This document shows positions 10,801-23,300 of a stretch of 64,000 nucleotides of DNA, piece after piece. The stretch comes from Chlorops oryzae (taxonomy: Eukaryota; Arthropoda; Insecta; Diptera; Chloropidae): the NCBI GenBank assembly GCA_020466095.1, contig CM035807.1, positions 65,521,281-65,585,280 on the forward strand. Direction: 5' to 3'. How positions within the stretch are numbered: position 1 is the stretch's first letter; every line of letters begins with the position of its first letter. The position numbers were made by a program, and so were the translations under genes. A model generated the notes under the pieces. The model made no database searches. It worked only from the letters and a program-made list of their open reading frames with translations, and was not told where the DNA came from.

Positions 10801-13415
10801 ATGGCGCCTCCCAGTTTTATAGAAGCTGCCGAAGATCTAGTGCAGGTATGCAAGGATTTATCCAGCGGTGATGCGGCGAATCAAACTGACTCTCTGCTGC
10901 ACTTCAAGATAGAAGAAATCGATTCTTATTGGCGGACTGCCAAGAATGCCTTCCAAGTGGCTCGATCAGCTGAAGGAGCGAATGCCGAAGCGAATGCCGA
11001 AGCGTATGCAACGCTCCAATCCACCCTAACGCACTGTCGGAATACGTACCTCCAGACCAAGGCACATCTACAAGAAATGATAAAGCTAATGAGCATCGAG
11101 ACGCTGCCATTATCCAGCACCCATGCGCCGCACCAAATCGATCAACTGGAATCTGATGACTATATAAGGGTGCCCCCGTGTGATGTCATGACCTTTTCCG
11201 GTGGATACAACGAATGGCCAGCGTTCCGCGACATGTTCACTGCCGTGTACGTGAACAATCACCGATGTCCACCCGTACAAAAATTGTTCCATCTCCGAAA
11301 TAAGACAACAGGCCCCGCCGGGGCCATTGTGCAAGGATACCCGCTCGTTGGGACCAATTTTACGCCGGCGTGGAGGGCTCTCAAAGCGCGCTACGAAAAC
11401 AAGCGCATCCTAATCGACCATCAGCTGAAAACACTGTTTGATCTGCCAGCAATTGAAGAAGAAACTAGTGAAGGAATTCTGAAGATCCAAAACACCGTCA
11501 ACGATTGCATTGCGATGATGAAGAGTCAAGGTGTTACCGATTTCTGGGGCGCGATGTTAGTCCATTTCTGTTCCAGCCGACTGCCAGCTACCACGATCGC
11601 CCATTGGGAGCAGTCACTTTCGACGCATCGAGAGTTGCCAACATGGGAGCAGATGAACACGTTTCTCAGCAACCGTTTCGAGGTCGTTGAACGCCTCGCC
11701 AGCTTCACCAAAGTGAAAGCCCCCGTTCTCTCCTCTAGCCCAGTGACTCCTTCGGCCAATGTGTTCCATACCGAGGGAAAATATAAGGTTTCTTGCGCAT
11801 TATGTAATGGCAATCATCGACTGCGACAATGTGACACGTTCCTGGGACTCTCGGTCGACGACCGAATCCAATTCATCTCGAAACATAACAGATGTCTCAA
11901 CTGCCTTGCTGCCAATCACCTGAAGGCCCAGTGCCCCAGCACATTCCGCTGTGCGAAATGCAAGAAGCTCCACCATACCCTGCTCCATTTTCCTAACTCA
12001 AGCTCAGCCCAGAATAATTCGGTTTCATCTTTTCAGTCTAACCAGGTGTCCGGCCCGTCGACGACGAGCCAATCCGTGCAGGCTTCCGCACAACAGACGA
12101 AGATGATGACCACTGTGGCAGCTAACAGTGGTGCTACTTCTAATGCACATGCGCATGTGGCCACCAGCCAACATCAAGTGCTATTGCCGACGGCTTTAGC
12201 CCATATTGTACATCAAGGAGAACGATTTCTGGTGCGGGCACTCTTGGATCAAGGCTCACAGCGAACATTCATAACGGAACGGATTCAACTCCAACTAGAT
12301 TTGCCTGCATACGCGATGACTTGTAATATATCTGGCATGGGCGGGCAGCAAACCCAAATCGCAAAAAGAGAGTGCGCCCTCACGCTTGCATCGCCCCGCT
12401 CTGACTTCGCCGAAAACATCAATGCCATCGTGCTGCCGAAACTGACAAATTGGCTACCGTCATCGAAAATCTCGAATATCAATTTGAAGGATGTAGAGTC
12501 GCTCGATTTAGCTGATCCAAACTTCTTGTCGCCCAACCGCATCGATATGATTATTGGATCTGATCTTTTGCCAAAGATCGTATTGGCCGGCATGCGCATA
12601 AATATTAGTGGAAGTCTGCTTGCACAAAACTCAGTTTTCGGCTGGTACTTAAGTGGACCCATCGCCGATGAAAATGTCCACACCTTCACCACCACCGTCT
12701 CCGCCGGAGATCACCATGAACGGCTCCACGAGCTGTTAAAATCCTTTTGGGAACAGGAAGAAGTTCCCAACCATCCGCAGCCTCCGCCGGAGGATGCTTA
12801 TTGTGAGGAGCTATATGCTCAAACGACCTATCGCCACGAAACTGGCCGCTATGTCGTGCGTCTGCCGTTTAAAAGCGAATTTTCCAAATCCACTGTACGT
12901 CTAGGTGCCTCTCGATTTGGAGCGCTTAACCAATACCGGAATTTAGAGCAACGGCTCGCACGGCAGCCACTCATGCGTGACACATACAACGCCGTGTTGC
13001 TCGAGTATCTCAAGTGCGGACACATGGAGAGATGCTCCGCCTCCGAAATTTCTAAGGATAATAATTTCTTCTCATTCTACCTTCCACATCATGCAGTGCT
13101 GAAGCCTGAGAGCACGACAACCAAGGTGCGGGTCGTTTTCAACGCGTCGCAGAGAACAACATCCACGTTATCCCTCAATGACGTCCTCCATACCGGACCG
13201 GGGCTGCAAACGGATTTGGTCATCTTATTGTTGAATTGGCGCACCTATCGATTCGTTTTCAATGGCGATATTGAGAAGATGTACCGTCAGATCATGGTCC
13301 ACGACGACGATCGACCGTTCCAGCGCATCGTCTTTCGAGAAACTGTCGATGCTCCCGTTCGCGACTACGAGTTGAAAACGGTAACTTTCGGCGTGAATTG
13401 TGCGCCTTTTTTAGC
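10801..13415 (+). CDS. BEL/Pao gag-pol polyprotein of element E (5' part, runs into gap)
   Basis: This is one open frame from an ATG to the gap, 871 codons. Residues 1-310 are the Gag part, with a block around YIRVPPCDV and FSGGYNEWPAFRDMFTAVY. Three nucleocapsid zinc knuckles follow at about 332-396: CALCNGNHRLRQC, CLNCLAANHLKAQC and CAKCKKLHHTLLH. The retropepsin-like protease has LLDQGSQRTF at 481-490. The reverse transcriptase begins around residue 690 and includes FNGDIEKMYRQI near residue 820. The YVDD box, RNase H and integrase would lie beyond the N run. After the gap the sequence is unrelated, so E may be truncated there or the scaffold join may be wrong. No stop or frameshift is visible, which makes this the best-preserved gag in the window. 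Proteins 60-80% similar by eye occur in elements A and B. Confidence 0.9.
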
Positions 13416-13515
13416 NNNNNNNNNNNNNNNNNNNNNNNNNNNNNNNNNNNNNNNNNNNNNNNNNNNNNNNNNNNNNNNNNNNNNNNNNNNNNNNNNNNNN
13501 NNNNNNNNNNNNNNN
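13416..13515. other. Assembly gap (100 N)
   Basis: One hundred consecutive N interrupt the E pol gene. The fixed length suggests a placeholder of unknown true size. Translated frames running across it are artefacts. Confidence 0.98.
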
Positions 13516-13966
13516 GTAGATTCTCATACATGTGCTGTGTGCAAGCACTTATATATTTCAACGAGATATATATGCGATATGACGATCGAAATTTGTTTAA
13601 ATAATTACAACGCGAGCGGAAGAGCTGGGCAGGCCGGCATCACGTCGGGGTCACCAATGTTTGAGGCGCAAGCTTTTCTTGCGACCTTTATTGCAATTTT
13701 ATGCGTTACTCTTACTAAGTCGTTTCAAGAAAGGTGGAAAGGGAACGTCCCTTCAACACGAGGTTTCGTAAGTAACTGATTTATTAAAAAACTAATAGTA
13801 CAAAAGAAACTAGCAATAATACTAGTAAAGGCAAGATTGACAAACCAAAAATGTAACGAGTAAAATTTACGGAGCGTCTACACTGGCGGTAGGCAGACAC
13901 TGTTATTGTGTGTTTTTATGTATAATGTGTCGGGTATTGCCTTCTAAGGCTTGCCTGACTATAACA
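13516..13966 (-). mobile_element. Element F: BEL-type LTR plus primer site and leader start
   Basis: On the minus strand an LTR ending cctcaaaca (position 13658) is followed after one base by tggtgaccccgacgtgatgc. This is a primer-binding site of the same class as in element D (tggtgaccccgaa). The leader runs down to the gap. The upper limit at 13966 (minus-strand start tgttatagtcaggc) is uncertain, because the same string is the 3' end of the family 1 DINE-like repeat and may be a separate insertion. No coding part of F is visible. Confidence 0.5.
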
Positions 13967-14821
13967 CCCTAACATCGAGTTAGTTTTTTAATTTTTTTAT
14001 TTCACGTTGCACTTGATGAAAGGAAGAAAACAAAAAAGGAAAGGAAAAAAACATAGCATAATTAATACTTTTGACCATCTCTTTCTATTAAAATAAACTG
14101 AAAACAATAATATATGTAAGTAAAAATAAATTCACGGTTCTAGGGTTAAGTTGTGTAACTAAAATATATTAATTGGATGAAGTTAAAAATAATGTGAATA
14201 TAAAATGAAATAAATTTTTATGTTTCCTGAAAACATATCGTTTTTCATTTCACACAATATTTTTTTACATTTTGTTCTATATGCTACAAAACAAGGAGAG
14301 CTTCGTTAATAGGTGCATATAGAACAGAGCATTTTTTTTATAAACGCTTCATGCTGGTAGAAGCGTTTCCAAAATCCGAAATTTTTTTTTTATTACAGAA
14401 AAAACCACAAACCCTTCAACTTTCTTTGGTAAAAAGGTCGCGAGAGTTTTTCGGTTTCGGTTTTTGTAATTAACAACTAAACTTGAAAAGCGATTTCCCA
14501 AAAAAAGATTTTTGGCATATAGAACACAATAGTTTACGAACGACGATATGTAACAAGCTATTTAAATGAATATGCATTTTAGTTCATTTTATTTAAGTCT
14601 AATGATCGATTTTTAATATAAAAATGAGCTGAAAGTTGTTTCAAATAAACAATTATGTTTTTTTTCTTAAAGAAATTTTCAGAAATTTAATTTTTTGGTA
14701 TTTTGTTTGCAATATAATAAGGGCAATGTAAAATGAAAATTATGAGATTCCCAAAAAAAATTATTTTTTCACAAGAAACTTGGGAAAAACCACATTTTTG
14801 CAGTGCATACTTACTCTATTG
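13967..14821. other. AT-rich stretch, no gene recognised
   Basis: It is very AT-rich with several A/T runs. The string gcatatagaaca occurs twice (near 14312 and 14515) and a related tctatatgctac near 14276. No coding frame of note and no splice-supported exon were found. Confidence 0.4.
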
Positions 14822-15016
14822 CCTGACTGTAAATCAAACAAGTAAGGGTGTTATAGTCAGGCGAGCCTGAAAATAGAATGCACGACACAGGAACATATAT
14901 TTAAGGGTACCTCCAGTTCTAGGGTCTGTTATGAAAATCACAAAACCTGCTCTAAAACCGGAGTTTTTCAAGATAGTTTGATGAAATTTGGGTTTTTGGC
15001 ATGTTTATTTAGGGTA
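14822..15016. repeat. DINE-like family 1 fragments
   Basis: Bases 14822-14866 are an inverted 3' end of family 1 (acaagtaagggtgttat, then the hairpin tcaggcgagcctga). Bases 14906-15016 match its internal part (gggtacctccagt, ctagggtctgtta). They are in opposite orientations, so at least two pieces are involved. Confidence 0.5.
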
Positions 15017-15219
15017 CCTGTCAAATAAAAAAGACTATTTTCCTGTCTAATATTATTTTAAACTTTTAAACTTTTATTTTTCCTTCTTTTTTACATTTGT
15101 ATTTTTCCGTTAGACTCCGAGTCATTTGGTTATTGTTGCCACACAGATTTTTTCTTCCTAGCGTTGCCAGGCCGTTAAAAATGGGTAGATTTTATACGTT
15201 AGTAGATTTTGCCGCGACA
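15017..15219 (-). repeat. 3' LTR remnant of BEL element C
   Basis: Downstream of C pol, the minus strand shows a polypurine tract taggggggagaaca (15220-15233) immediately followed by tgtcgcggc, the expected LTR start. The LTR body continues to lower coordinates and is lost near 15017, where a DINE fragment begins. No matching 5' LTR of C is present in the window. Confidence 0.55.
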
Positions 15220-15252
15220 TGTTCTCCCCCCTAGTGCTGATCTCCGAGATCT

Positions 15253-18200
15253 TCAGCACGATACTGCGTCGCTGCTTTGGATGCCTATTTTGCATAATCG
15301 ATTGACGGGCCGACGATACGTATTTTTTGCCGTTCGCAGGTCTACCACTCGAACTACTCCATCTGGTCCAGGATAAATTTTTGTGACTAGTCCCAAAGGC
15401 CATTCTCCCCTCGGAACATTTTCTTTAATGACCACTATGTCTCCTTCTTGTATGCTTTCAACGTTTCTTACCCACTTGGAACGGTTGATGAGCGTCGGAA
15501 TATATTCCTTTAAGAATCTCTTCCAAAATGCATCGGTAAGTATTTGCGAAACTCTCCACATTCGCGTTTCTTTTGAAACGCTGACATCAAACTTGCCTGG
15601 AGCGTAAATAGAATTGTGTTGTAAGATGAGAATGTCGTTAGGACAAAGTCCAATGTCGTCTTCCGGATGATCGGATTCCAGGATATATGGCCGAGAGTTG
15701 ACCAAGTGCTCTGCTTCGCAAAAAATGGTGCGCAGTGTTTCGTCATTAGGGTTGGAATCGACTGCTAATACAGCTTCTGTTGCCCTTTTAAATCATCCAA
15801 TGAGCCTCTCCCAACAACCGCCGAAATTCGGTGCATTTGCGGGAATGAATTTCTACGTGATCCCTTCGGCCGAAAGTTTACCTTTTATTGTTGCTTCGTC
15901 GAGCTCTTCTAAAGCTTCCATGAGCTCTCTTGCTGCTCCTCGAAAATTGGTTTCATTATCCGACCAAATTACCTGGATATCGCCCCTACGCGCCATCATT
16001 CGCCTTATGGCCAGAATGCACGAATCCGTGCTTAAGGAATGTGCTATTTCTACATGTATTGCTCTCGTGGTCAGGCACGTGAATAAGACGCCATACCGTT
16101 TTTTGAAAGCCTTCGCATTTCTCCCTCCTCTGCCATCACGCACATAAAAGGGGCCGAAGTAGTCTACGCCCGTTGCTGTAAAAGGTTTTTCTTTTAACCG
16201 GAATCGTTCTCGATGTAGCCAGCCCATTTTTGGCTGCACAGGTTTTGTACGTCTGCGCCTGCACCACATGCATTTCCCAACAATCTTTTTGATGGTATAC
16301 GCCATTTTTGGCATCCAAAATTCTTGTTTGAAAAGGTGCACCACCACTTGTAAGCCAGTATGATTTGCTTTTCTGTGGAGGTGTTGTATTATTTGTTCAG
16401 TAAAATCGTGATTGCCGTCTAACACAATCGGGTTTCGAACCGACGCCGGTACTTCTTTGGCTCGCTCAAGTTTCCCCGAAAGCCGTAACACATCATCTTC
16501 ACCAAGATATGGAGAATATTTTGTTAATCGTAAAGATCCTGATGTCTTACCGGTTTTAATGTAATTTATGTCAGCCATGAAGCATTCCTTTTGAACCTCC
16601 CGACACAATTTTAAAAGAGCCCATCGCATTTCATCAACCTGTGGCCCGCCACATATTCGTTCGGGATTATTTTTCTTTGATTGTGCATTGTAAATAAAAC
16701 GTTTGAACCACGCTAATGTTCTCAAGGATGTTTTATAGGTTTTTGACCAGTTCAGGGTTTCTTTTAGCCAAGGTTCCATTTCAGTTACCATAAATAACTG
16801 TTCCATTTCAGGTGGATTTATAAGTTTCGGCCAATATTTCTGGTTTCTCTGTAAGAGTTCTGGGCCATGAATCCACCGCTCTAGTTTGAGTGTCTTTTCA
16901 CTATCTCTAGTGATTATGTCCGCTACATTTTCTGCTGTAGGCACCCAACGCCATTCTGCTCTTTCTGATTTCTCGCATATCTCTCCAATACGATTTGCAA
17001 TGAATGTCGGCATTTGTTTATCACTATTGATCCACGATAAAACTGTTTTGGAGTCTGTCCAAAAGAAACGAGCGTCTATTTTTATTTTAATTTCGCGCTC
17101 AATCGTAGCTGCTAATTGACATCCTAACAATGCTGCAAGCGTTTCAAGTTTCGGTATTGTCATGTGTTTTATAGGTGATACTCGCGCCTTTGATGCGACC
17201 AATATTGTTTCGTACCTTTCGTCGCCTTTTTCCTGATAGCCGAATCTCAAAAATGCCGTGGCTGAAAATGCTTTACTACTAGCGTCGTTGAACACGTGTA
17301 TTTCGATCTTCGACGCTTGTGCCATGTTGCTTGAGTAACATCTTGGAAACTCCATATCTTCGATGCTTTTCAGAACAAGTAACCAATTCTGCCACTTTTT
17401 AACTAATTCGCCCTTTAGGATGTCATCCCATTTAAGGCCGGCTATCCAAATATCGCGCATTAAAATGCGCCCTTTTATTGTTATCGGAGTAACAAGTCCG
17501 AGTGGGTCGTACACCGAGTTAACAGCGGCTAGAACTTGTCTTTTGGTTGGAACAGTCTTTCCATTTATAACATCGCCATTCAAGCGGTGCATTGTATTTA
17601 TTGAAAATACAAACCTGTCTTTAGCTGCGTTCCAAATTAAGCCTAATACCTTTTGCTGGACTTCAGTCTTATCTCCAAACTGCATGTATGTCTTGCTCGA
17701 TCTTAGGCTTTCGGGAATCTGCTGCAAAACTTTTTCATCGTTGCATAGGAACTGTCTCATTTCAAATCCTCCCTGGGCATGAATATTGATCACTGCATGA
17801 ATCAGTTTTATCGCCTCTTCCACGGTCGCTCTTGAGTCGAGGTAATCATCCACATAATGGTTTTTAATAATAGCTTGGACGGCTTCTGGATTTTGCTCGC
17901 GAAATTGTTCAGCATTATAATTTTTGACAAATTGCGCCAAGAAAGGGGAAGACGTAGTTCCAAAAAGCATAGCCTTCATTTGGTATACTACTGGCCTTTG
18001 ATTTGTCTTTAAATCCCGCCAAAGAAAGCACTGTGCTGCTGCATCTTCATCCGCTATTTGGACTTGATTGAACATTTCACGAATGTCTCCTGTGAAGGCC
18101 ACCTGATGTGTTCGAAATCTCATTAAAATTCCCACAATCGAAGACAACCAATCAGGGCCAGTCAGTAGATTTTTATTTAATGAGGTAGAATTGCTTTCGG

Positions 18201-18892
18201 CTGCTCCATCAAACACTATGCGTACTTTGTCTGGTTTGCTTGGATTTACCACTGAAAAGTGTGGTAGAAACCATAACTTTCTTGACTTGAAGACTTCTGC
18301 GTCTTCAACTTTTCTCGCGTAATGCTTTTCGAACAGCTTTTGTACCTCAATTTGATAGGCCACAGCTGTTTGTCGGTTTCGTTGTAATTTCCTTTCAAGG
18401 CAAATCAATCGCTGTTCAGCCATCTGTCTACTTTGCGGAAGTTGGACTTCATCGTCCTTCCAAGGTAACTTCACTTGGTATTTACCATTTATCTTGATTA
18501 TCGATGATTTCGCCTTCTCAATTGCCTTTTGGTCTTCCAGTGACTTCGTTTTGTCAAATTTTGACACGCATGCACCAAAATTTTCCAGACTAAATTGATT
18601 TTTTATCATCTGATCCAAGTTTTCAGTTACTTGGCAGCAGGTAATATTGGATTTTCCCAGTTCCGATTCAACTGGACCATGCATCACCCATCCGAGTTTG
18701 GTTTTTGACAGCATTGGACCGTTTTCATTTAAATTAATGACTGCTCTCGTGGTGATTAAGTCTGCATGTCGTTGTCCAATTAAAAGCATTGGTTGAGCAT
18801 TTTGCAATTTTGACAAATCTACCAGATTTTGTGGTATTTGCTCCTGCAGTTCCTTGAAATCTACCTTTTGCATTGGTAAGTTTAAATCTTTT
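15253..18892 (-). pseudogene. BEL element C pol: protease end, RT, RNase H, integrase
   Basis: This is a continuous minus-strand frame apart from two in-frame stop codons. In order it has the protease C-terminal region (LLIGQRHADLITTR), RT with FTGDIREMFNQVQI and the catalytic YVDD box in NHYVDDYLDS, then RNase H with FNDASSKAFSA, PKLETLAALL and FWTDSKTVLSW. Integrase follows, with a zinc-binding HRKANHTGLQ...CMWC and DDE pieces TGVDYFGPF and IWSDNETNFRG; the glutamate lies in the GCWERL block. A TAG (15853-15855) replaces a residue just before KFIPANAPNFGG, and a TGA follows near 15790. The frame ends at 15253. The 5' end at 18892 abuts element B. Removing B with one target copy joins this frame directly to the gag-protease frame ending at 28701. 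C is therefore one interrupted element. Confidence 0.88.
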
Positions 18893-18897
18893 ATGAG

Positions 18898-19418
18898 TGT
18901 TAATGTGAGGGGCAAGGGAGCAAGTGGACGTACCAGGTATTCCGCTGCGGTGGTTTTTTGGTTGGAGGCTGCCGAGCACGTAGAATTATATTTTGTTTTT
19001 CTGTTTTTTTTTTGTTTACGCGACGCGGTTGTGTGATGTTTTTGTGGATTGAAAAAAATCTGCCTTGGCGTATATATATAAAAAATAATAAAAAAAAATT
19101 AAACAAATTTGCCTTCTTGGCGATAAGGTTTTTTGTTTCTTTAATTCACGCTAATGCACTTGAGTTCTTTTTTTTCTTATTTTTAGTTCACTAATTTTTA
19201 ATTTAGATTTTTTTTTGTTTTAATTATTTTTTTTGATTGGGGGGCGATGATGCGCGCACGAACGTTTTTGGACGAGTCTACTTATGCGATTGTTGCACGT
19301 TTTGAGGCCAGAGCTCGCTCGAGCTCGAACTTTAAGTTGTACCAAGAAAAAAAGAGATTTTACTAATTCGCCGCGCTTTAAAGGGTCGGCTGCGTAGTTG
19401 CGGCGGCGAACACGAACA
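18898..19418 (-). repeat. 3' LTR of element B
   Basis: It is 521 bp; on the minus strand it starts tgttcgtgttcgccgccgc and ends cctcacattaaca. A purine-rich aaggcgggcagta (19419-19431) precedes it as the likely polypurine tract. The first bases of C pol lie beyond the target duplication at 18893-18897. Confidence 0.92.
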
Positions 19419-19456
19419 TACTGCCCGCCTTGCGCTACGCAACCATAATTTCCTGC

Positions 19457-20236
19457 TTACCTTTCCCTCTGCAGAAAGAACTCCTGAACCTCCCGCAGCG
19501 CCTCCCGCACCCTCTCGCGATCGATGGCCCTTACCGGATATCGGGAGGGACTTCCACTCGATGATGAAAGCGTCGAGGGCGAACGGCGGAAGGAAGAAAG
19601 GGCGAAGCGGACTCGAGGTCTCTGCCGAGACAACGCCCCGCGAGCAGTTCCCCTGGTGAGATGGCGATGACGCTCGGGCCCCGGCCCTGCACGACCGGAG
19701 GATGATGACGGGCGATGGCGGTCTGAGCTCGGTGCTTGCTGTCGGGGATGTGAGGCTGGCGGGCGTGGATGGTTACGCGAATGGCGGCGTCGCTGTCCCC
19801 CTCGTTGCGCTCCGGCGGGCGATCGGCGGCGGGGGCTCTCCGGGCTGCGCTCTCGAGAACGGCGGCGTGCAGAGTGGGAACGACGTCGGGAGCGGCACCG
19901 AGCAGATCGTGCCCCATACGCATTGGGCTCTCGGGCCTCCCTAGGCCGCCACGGACCGGAGTCATCGGGCGAGACGGACCGGGCCTGTTGGTGGATGAGA
20001 GTGTGGTGGCGCTCCCCACAGACCTTGCAATTTTGTCGCGCCGGACACTCTCTCCTCAGATGGCGCGACGACAGGCAGGAGAAACAGCATTTATTCTGCT
20101 GGACTGCGAGCAGACGCCTTGCCGTGGTCCAGCGCCGAAAGCGCCGACAGCGGGCGAGCCCGTGATTGCGGCCACATATCACGCACTGCCGTTGGTGTTC
20201 CATGATGTATGTCTGAAACGAATAAGAGATCTTCAT
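19457..20236 (-). CDS. Third ORF of element B: zinc-knuckle and Arg/Ser-rich protein
   Basis: This is a 259-codon ORF starting 69 bases after the integrase stop and ending just before the polypurine tract, where env-bearing elements keep env. Residues 17-67 form a nucleocapsid-like set: CVICGRNHGLARC, CFSCLSSRHLRREC and CKVCGERHHTLIH. They have the same spacing style as the Gag knuckles but a different sequence from B's own Gag. Residues about 80-215 are rich in Arg and Ser (RRRSHSARRRSRERS is one stretch), followed by a charged C-terminal helix-like segment. The DNA is strikingly GC-rich compared with the rest of B. A pyrimidine-rich ctcttattcgtttcag just after the ATG could serve as a splice acceptor, with a second ATG downstream. 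It has no hydrophobic segment, so it is not env. The frame is intact while gag-pol is broken. Origin by capture of a Gag nucleocapsid segment is inference. Confidence 0.6.
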   Translation of the reverse strand: MKISYSFQTYIMEHQRQCVICGRNHGLARCRRFRRWTTARRLLAVQQNKCCFSCLSSRHLRRECPARQNCKVCGERHHTLIHQQARSVSPDDSGPWRPREAREPNAYGARSARCRSRRRSHSARRRSRERSPESPRRRSPAGAQRGGQRRRHSRNHPRPPASHPRQQAPSSDRHRPSSSSGRAGPGPERHRHLTRGTARGALSRQRPRVRFALSSFRRSPSTLSSSSGSPSRYPVRAIDRERVREALREVQEFFLQRER

Positions 20237-20305
20237 GAGCGGACAAATCGTGATATATACAGAGAGGGGGAGGAGGGGGTGTTGCGATTGGATGACGAAT
20301 ATTAG

Positions 20306-23300
20306 TCATAAAGCTTCGGAAAGGTCTACAGGAAGCAGGCAGAGTTTCGTGATAGGTCTTGTGACGACGCCGAACTGTGTCTTGACCTCGACGATGCGTA
20401 CGAGGCCATCATCTCCAGGATGCACTTGAATGACTCTCCCTTTTCTCCATTCAAACGGGGGCAATTGAGCGTCCATGACGACGACAAAATCGTCGACCTT
20501 CATATAATATTTGGTTGTGGTACCTTCCATTTATCCCTTTTGTGGAGACTCAAGAGATATTCTGACTTCCAACGTTGGGCGAAGCGATGATGAAGAAATT
20601 TCACCTTTTCCCATCTCGTAGTGAGCGGCAAGTCTGCTTGAGGTTCTTCGGGCCAGGCGGTGAGAGGGGCTCCTCGAAGGAAGTGACCGGGCGTCAATGC
20701 TAGCAGAGCTGAAGGATCATCGGACATCGGAGTTAGGGGACGCGAATTTAACACCCCCTCTATGCGGGCCAGCAGGGTGGCGAATTCCTCGAATGAGAAC
20801 TTATGTGGTCCGGCAACTTTCACAAAATGAAGCTTGAAGCTCTTGACCGCCGCCTCCCATAGTCCACCCATGTGGGGCGCGTGGGCGGGATCATATGCCA
20901 TTCGAAGCCGTGCAGCGAATATTTCTGTTGAAGGTCGTCAGCAGCGTTCGAAAGAAAACTTGCGAATTCAATATCCAGAGCGTTTTTTGCACCAATGAAA
21001 TTTCGACCGTTGTCTGAAAAAACCCGTTTTGGCAGGCCTCGCCGTCCGACGAATCGATCGAACGCGGCTCGGAAAGACATCGTGGACAACTCCGAACATA
21101 ATTCGAGGTGCACCGCCTTGGTGGCGAAACACACGAAAACACTGACATAACCTTTTAGATATGGTGCGGTCCGAAGAGCAGAGGTCTTGATGTCGAATGG
21201 TCCGGCGAAATCGACGCCGGTATGCGTAAATGGTAGCGACAACGTCGATCTCTCAGCTGGTAGTGCGGCCATCATCTGGGTTTTTAATCGTTGCTTATGG
21301 ATCGTGCACGTATGGCAACGGGTGATACCGCCGTGCAGGAGTGTTTTGTGGACGAAATCCAGATAAAGGCGGCAGAACGTTGACGCAGCCGGTATTATGA
21401 TCGGATATCTCTCATCGGGCGTAAGATCTGCATGTATCAATCGGCCATTGACGCGCAGAAGTCCATCGTCATCGAGCATGGGGTTCAAGGGTAACAGTTC
21501 GCTCTTTTTCCCGAGAGGCTTTCCCTCGCTCAGGTCCTGATATTCGAGTGGATAGTGAAATGTTTGCGAAAACAAAATTAGACGATTTCTCGCAACCGTC
21601 AGCTCGTCTTGTGAAAGTATGAGTGTGGTCGGCCTCGGCGCGAGCTATCTTCGCGCTTGCTTGTAAAATCGCAGTACAAATCCGAGTACTCTCAAAGCTC
21701 GGTCGTAAGATGAGAATCTGGCTAGGAGATCTTCAGTCTCGGTGATGGTAGTGAAGGCGATCGTTTTTCGTTCTTCGATAATGGGGGCTGGTGGCGCCTC
21801 AATTTGGGGACATTTTTCGGGTGGCTCCACAAGCCAGGACGGTCCATGCCACCAGAGCATATTCTCATGTAGCTCTTGCGCTAGCATCCCGCGCGTTCCC
21901 AGGTCAGCCGGATTTTCCCGCGATCGAACATGGTGCCATGGAGTGCTCCCGATATTGGTCAGAATTTGGGAAATTCTGTTCGCGACGTAAGTTTTCCATG
22001 CATTTGGAGGGCGCTTCAGCCAAGCCATTACGATCGAGGCATCAGTCCACAAAAATGTTTGATGTTCATGAATATGTAGTTGAGCGTTGACCGCTTTGAT
22101 CAGCTTGGAAAGCAGAACTGCGGCACAGAGCTCGAGCCGCGGCAAGCTGACAGTCTGAAGCGGTGCCACTTTGGATTTCGCCGTAAGCAAGTGGGCGTAG
22201 ACTTGATTGTGGCTTTCGATGCGAAGATAAAGGGCTGCACAATATGCTCGCTATGAAGCATCGCAGAATCCGTGAAGTTGAACGGAGGCGGTGGGGTCGT
22301 AATGGACCCATCTCGGAATTAGGATTTGCTCGATAAATGGCAAATCAGTTACGAAGGTGTGCCAGCGCTCCAAAGCCTCAGTTGAGACTCGTTGATCCCA
22401 GTCAGTGCCTTCGAGCCACAATTGTTGCATCAGAACCTTGGCTCGAATAATGATCGGAGTCAGCCATCCCGCTGGATCAAACAATTTCGCAATATCTGAA
22501 AGGATCTGGCGTTTGGTGGTGGACTTCGCGGCGGAATGAGTACTTAACTTGTAGGAGAAACAATCCGTGACAGCATTCCATCGAATTCCTAACATTTTGG
22601 CATCACTGGCAGATCTGATCTTCAAAAACTCGGCGTCGAGAAGATGCGAGGGGGCGACGTCTTCCAATAACGTTGGATGATTCGCAGTTATTTTCTTCAA
22701 TGGAAATCCGGCGGATCCGAGCGTACGTATGAGCTGCGCTTTCGCCACACAGGTTTCTTCCAACGTATGTCCTCCGGCCAGGACATCATCGACATAGGTT
22801 TCGTTTTTCAAAATGAAGGCTGCCTGTGGAGCATCTTCAATGGAATCGTTGGCCAGCTGATGGAGCGTTCGAATGGCTAAAAATGGAGTTGACGCCAAAG
22901 GTGACCGTTTTCAGCTCAAAGTCTCGGATCGGCGCCGTCTCATTTTCGCGGAATAAGATGCGCTGGAATGCCCGATCATCTTCATGCACTCGAATCTGTC
23001 GGTACATCTTTTCAATGTCCCCATTGAAGACGAAACGGTAGAGCCGCCAATTGAGCAAAAGGATGACTAGATCTGATTGCAACACCGGTCCCACGTGAAA
23101 TATATCATTCTGCGACAGGGCGGAAAAGGTTTTCTGCGACGCGTTGAAAACGACTCGTACCTTGGTGGAGGTGCTCTCAGGCTTCATAACCGCATGGTGC
23201 GGTAGATAGAACGAAAGGAAATTATTTTCTCGTGTGATCTCAAAATCAGGGCATGGTCCCATATGATCGTATGTGAGAAACTCGGACAGAACGGAATTAT

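Noticed and set aside
13398..13779. Open frames crossing or following the N run
   Set aside because: Translation through N is meaningless. The downstream part is LTR and leader of another element on the other strand.
19769..20305. 178-codon plus-strand frame opposite the third ORF of B
   Set aside because: In GC-rich DNA stop codons are rare on both strands. The minus frame has the zinc-knuckle signature and this one has none.
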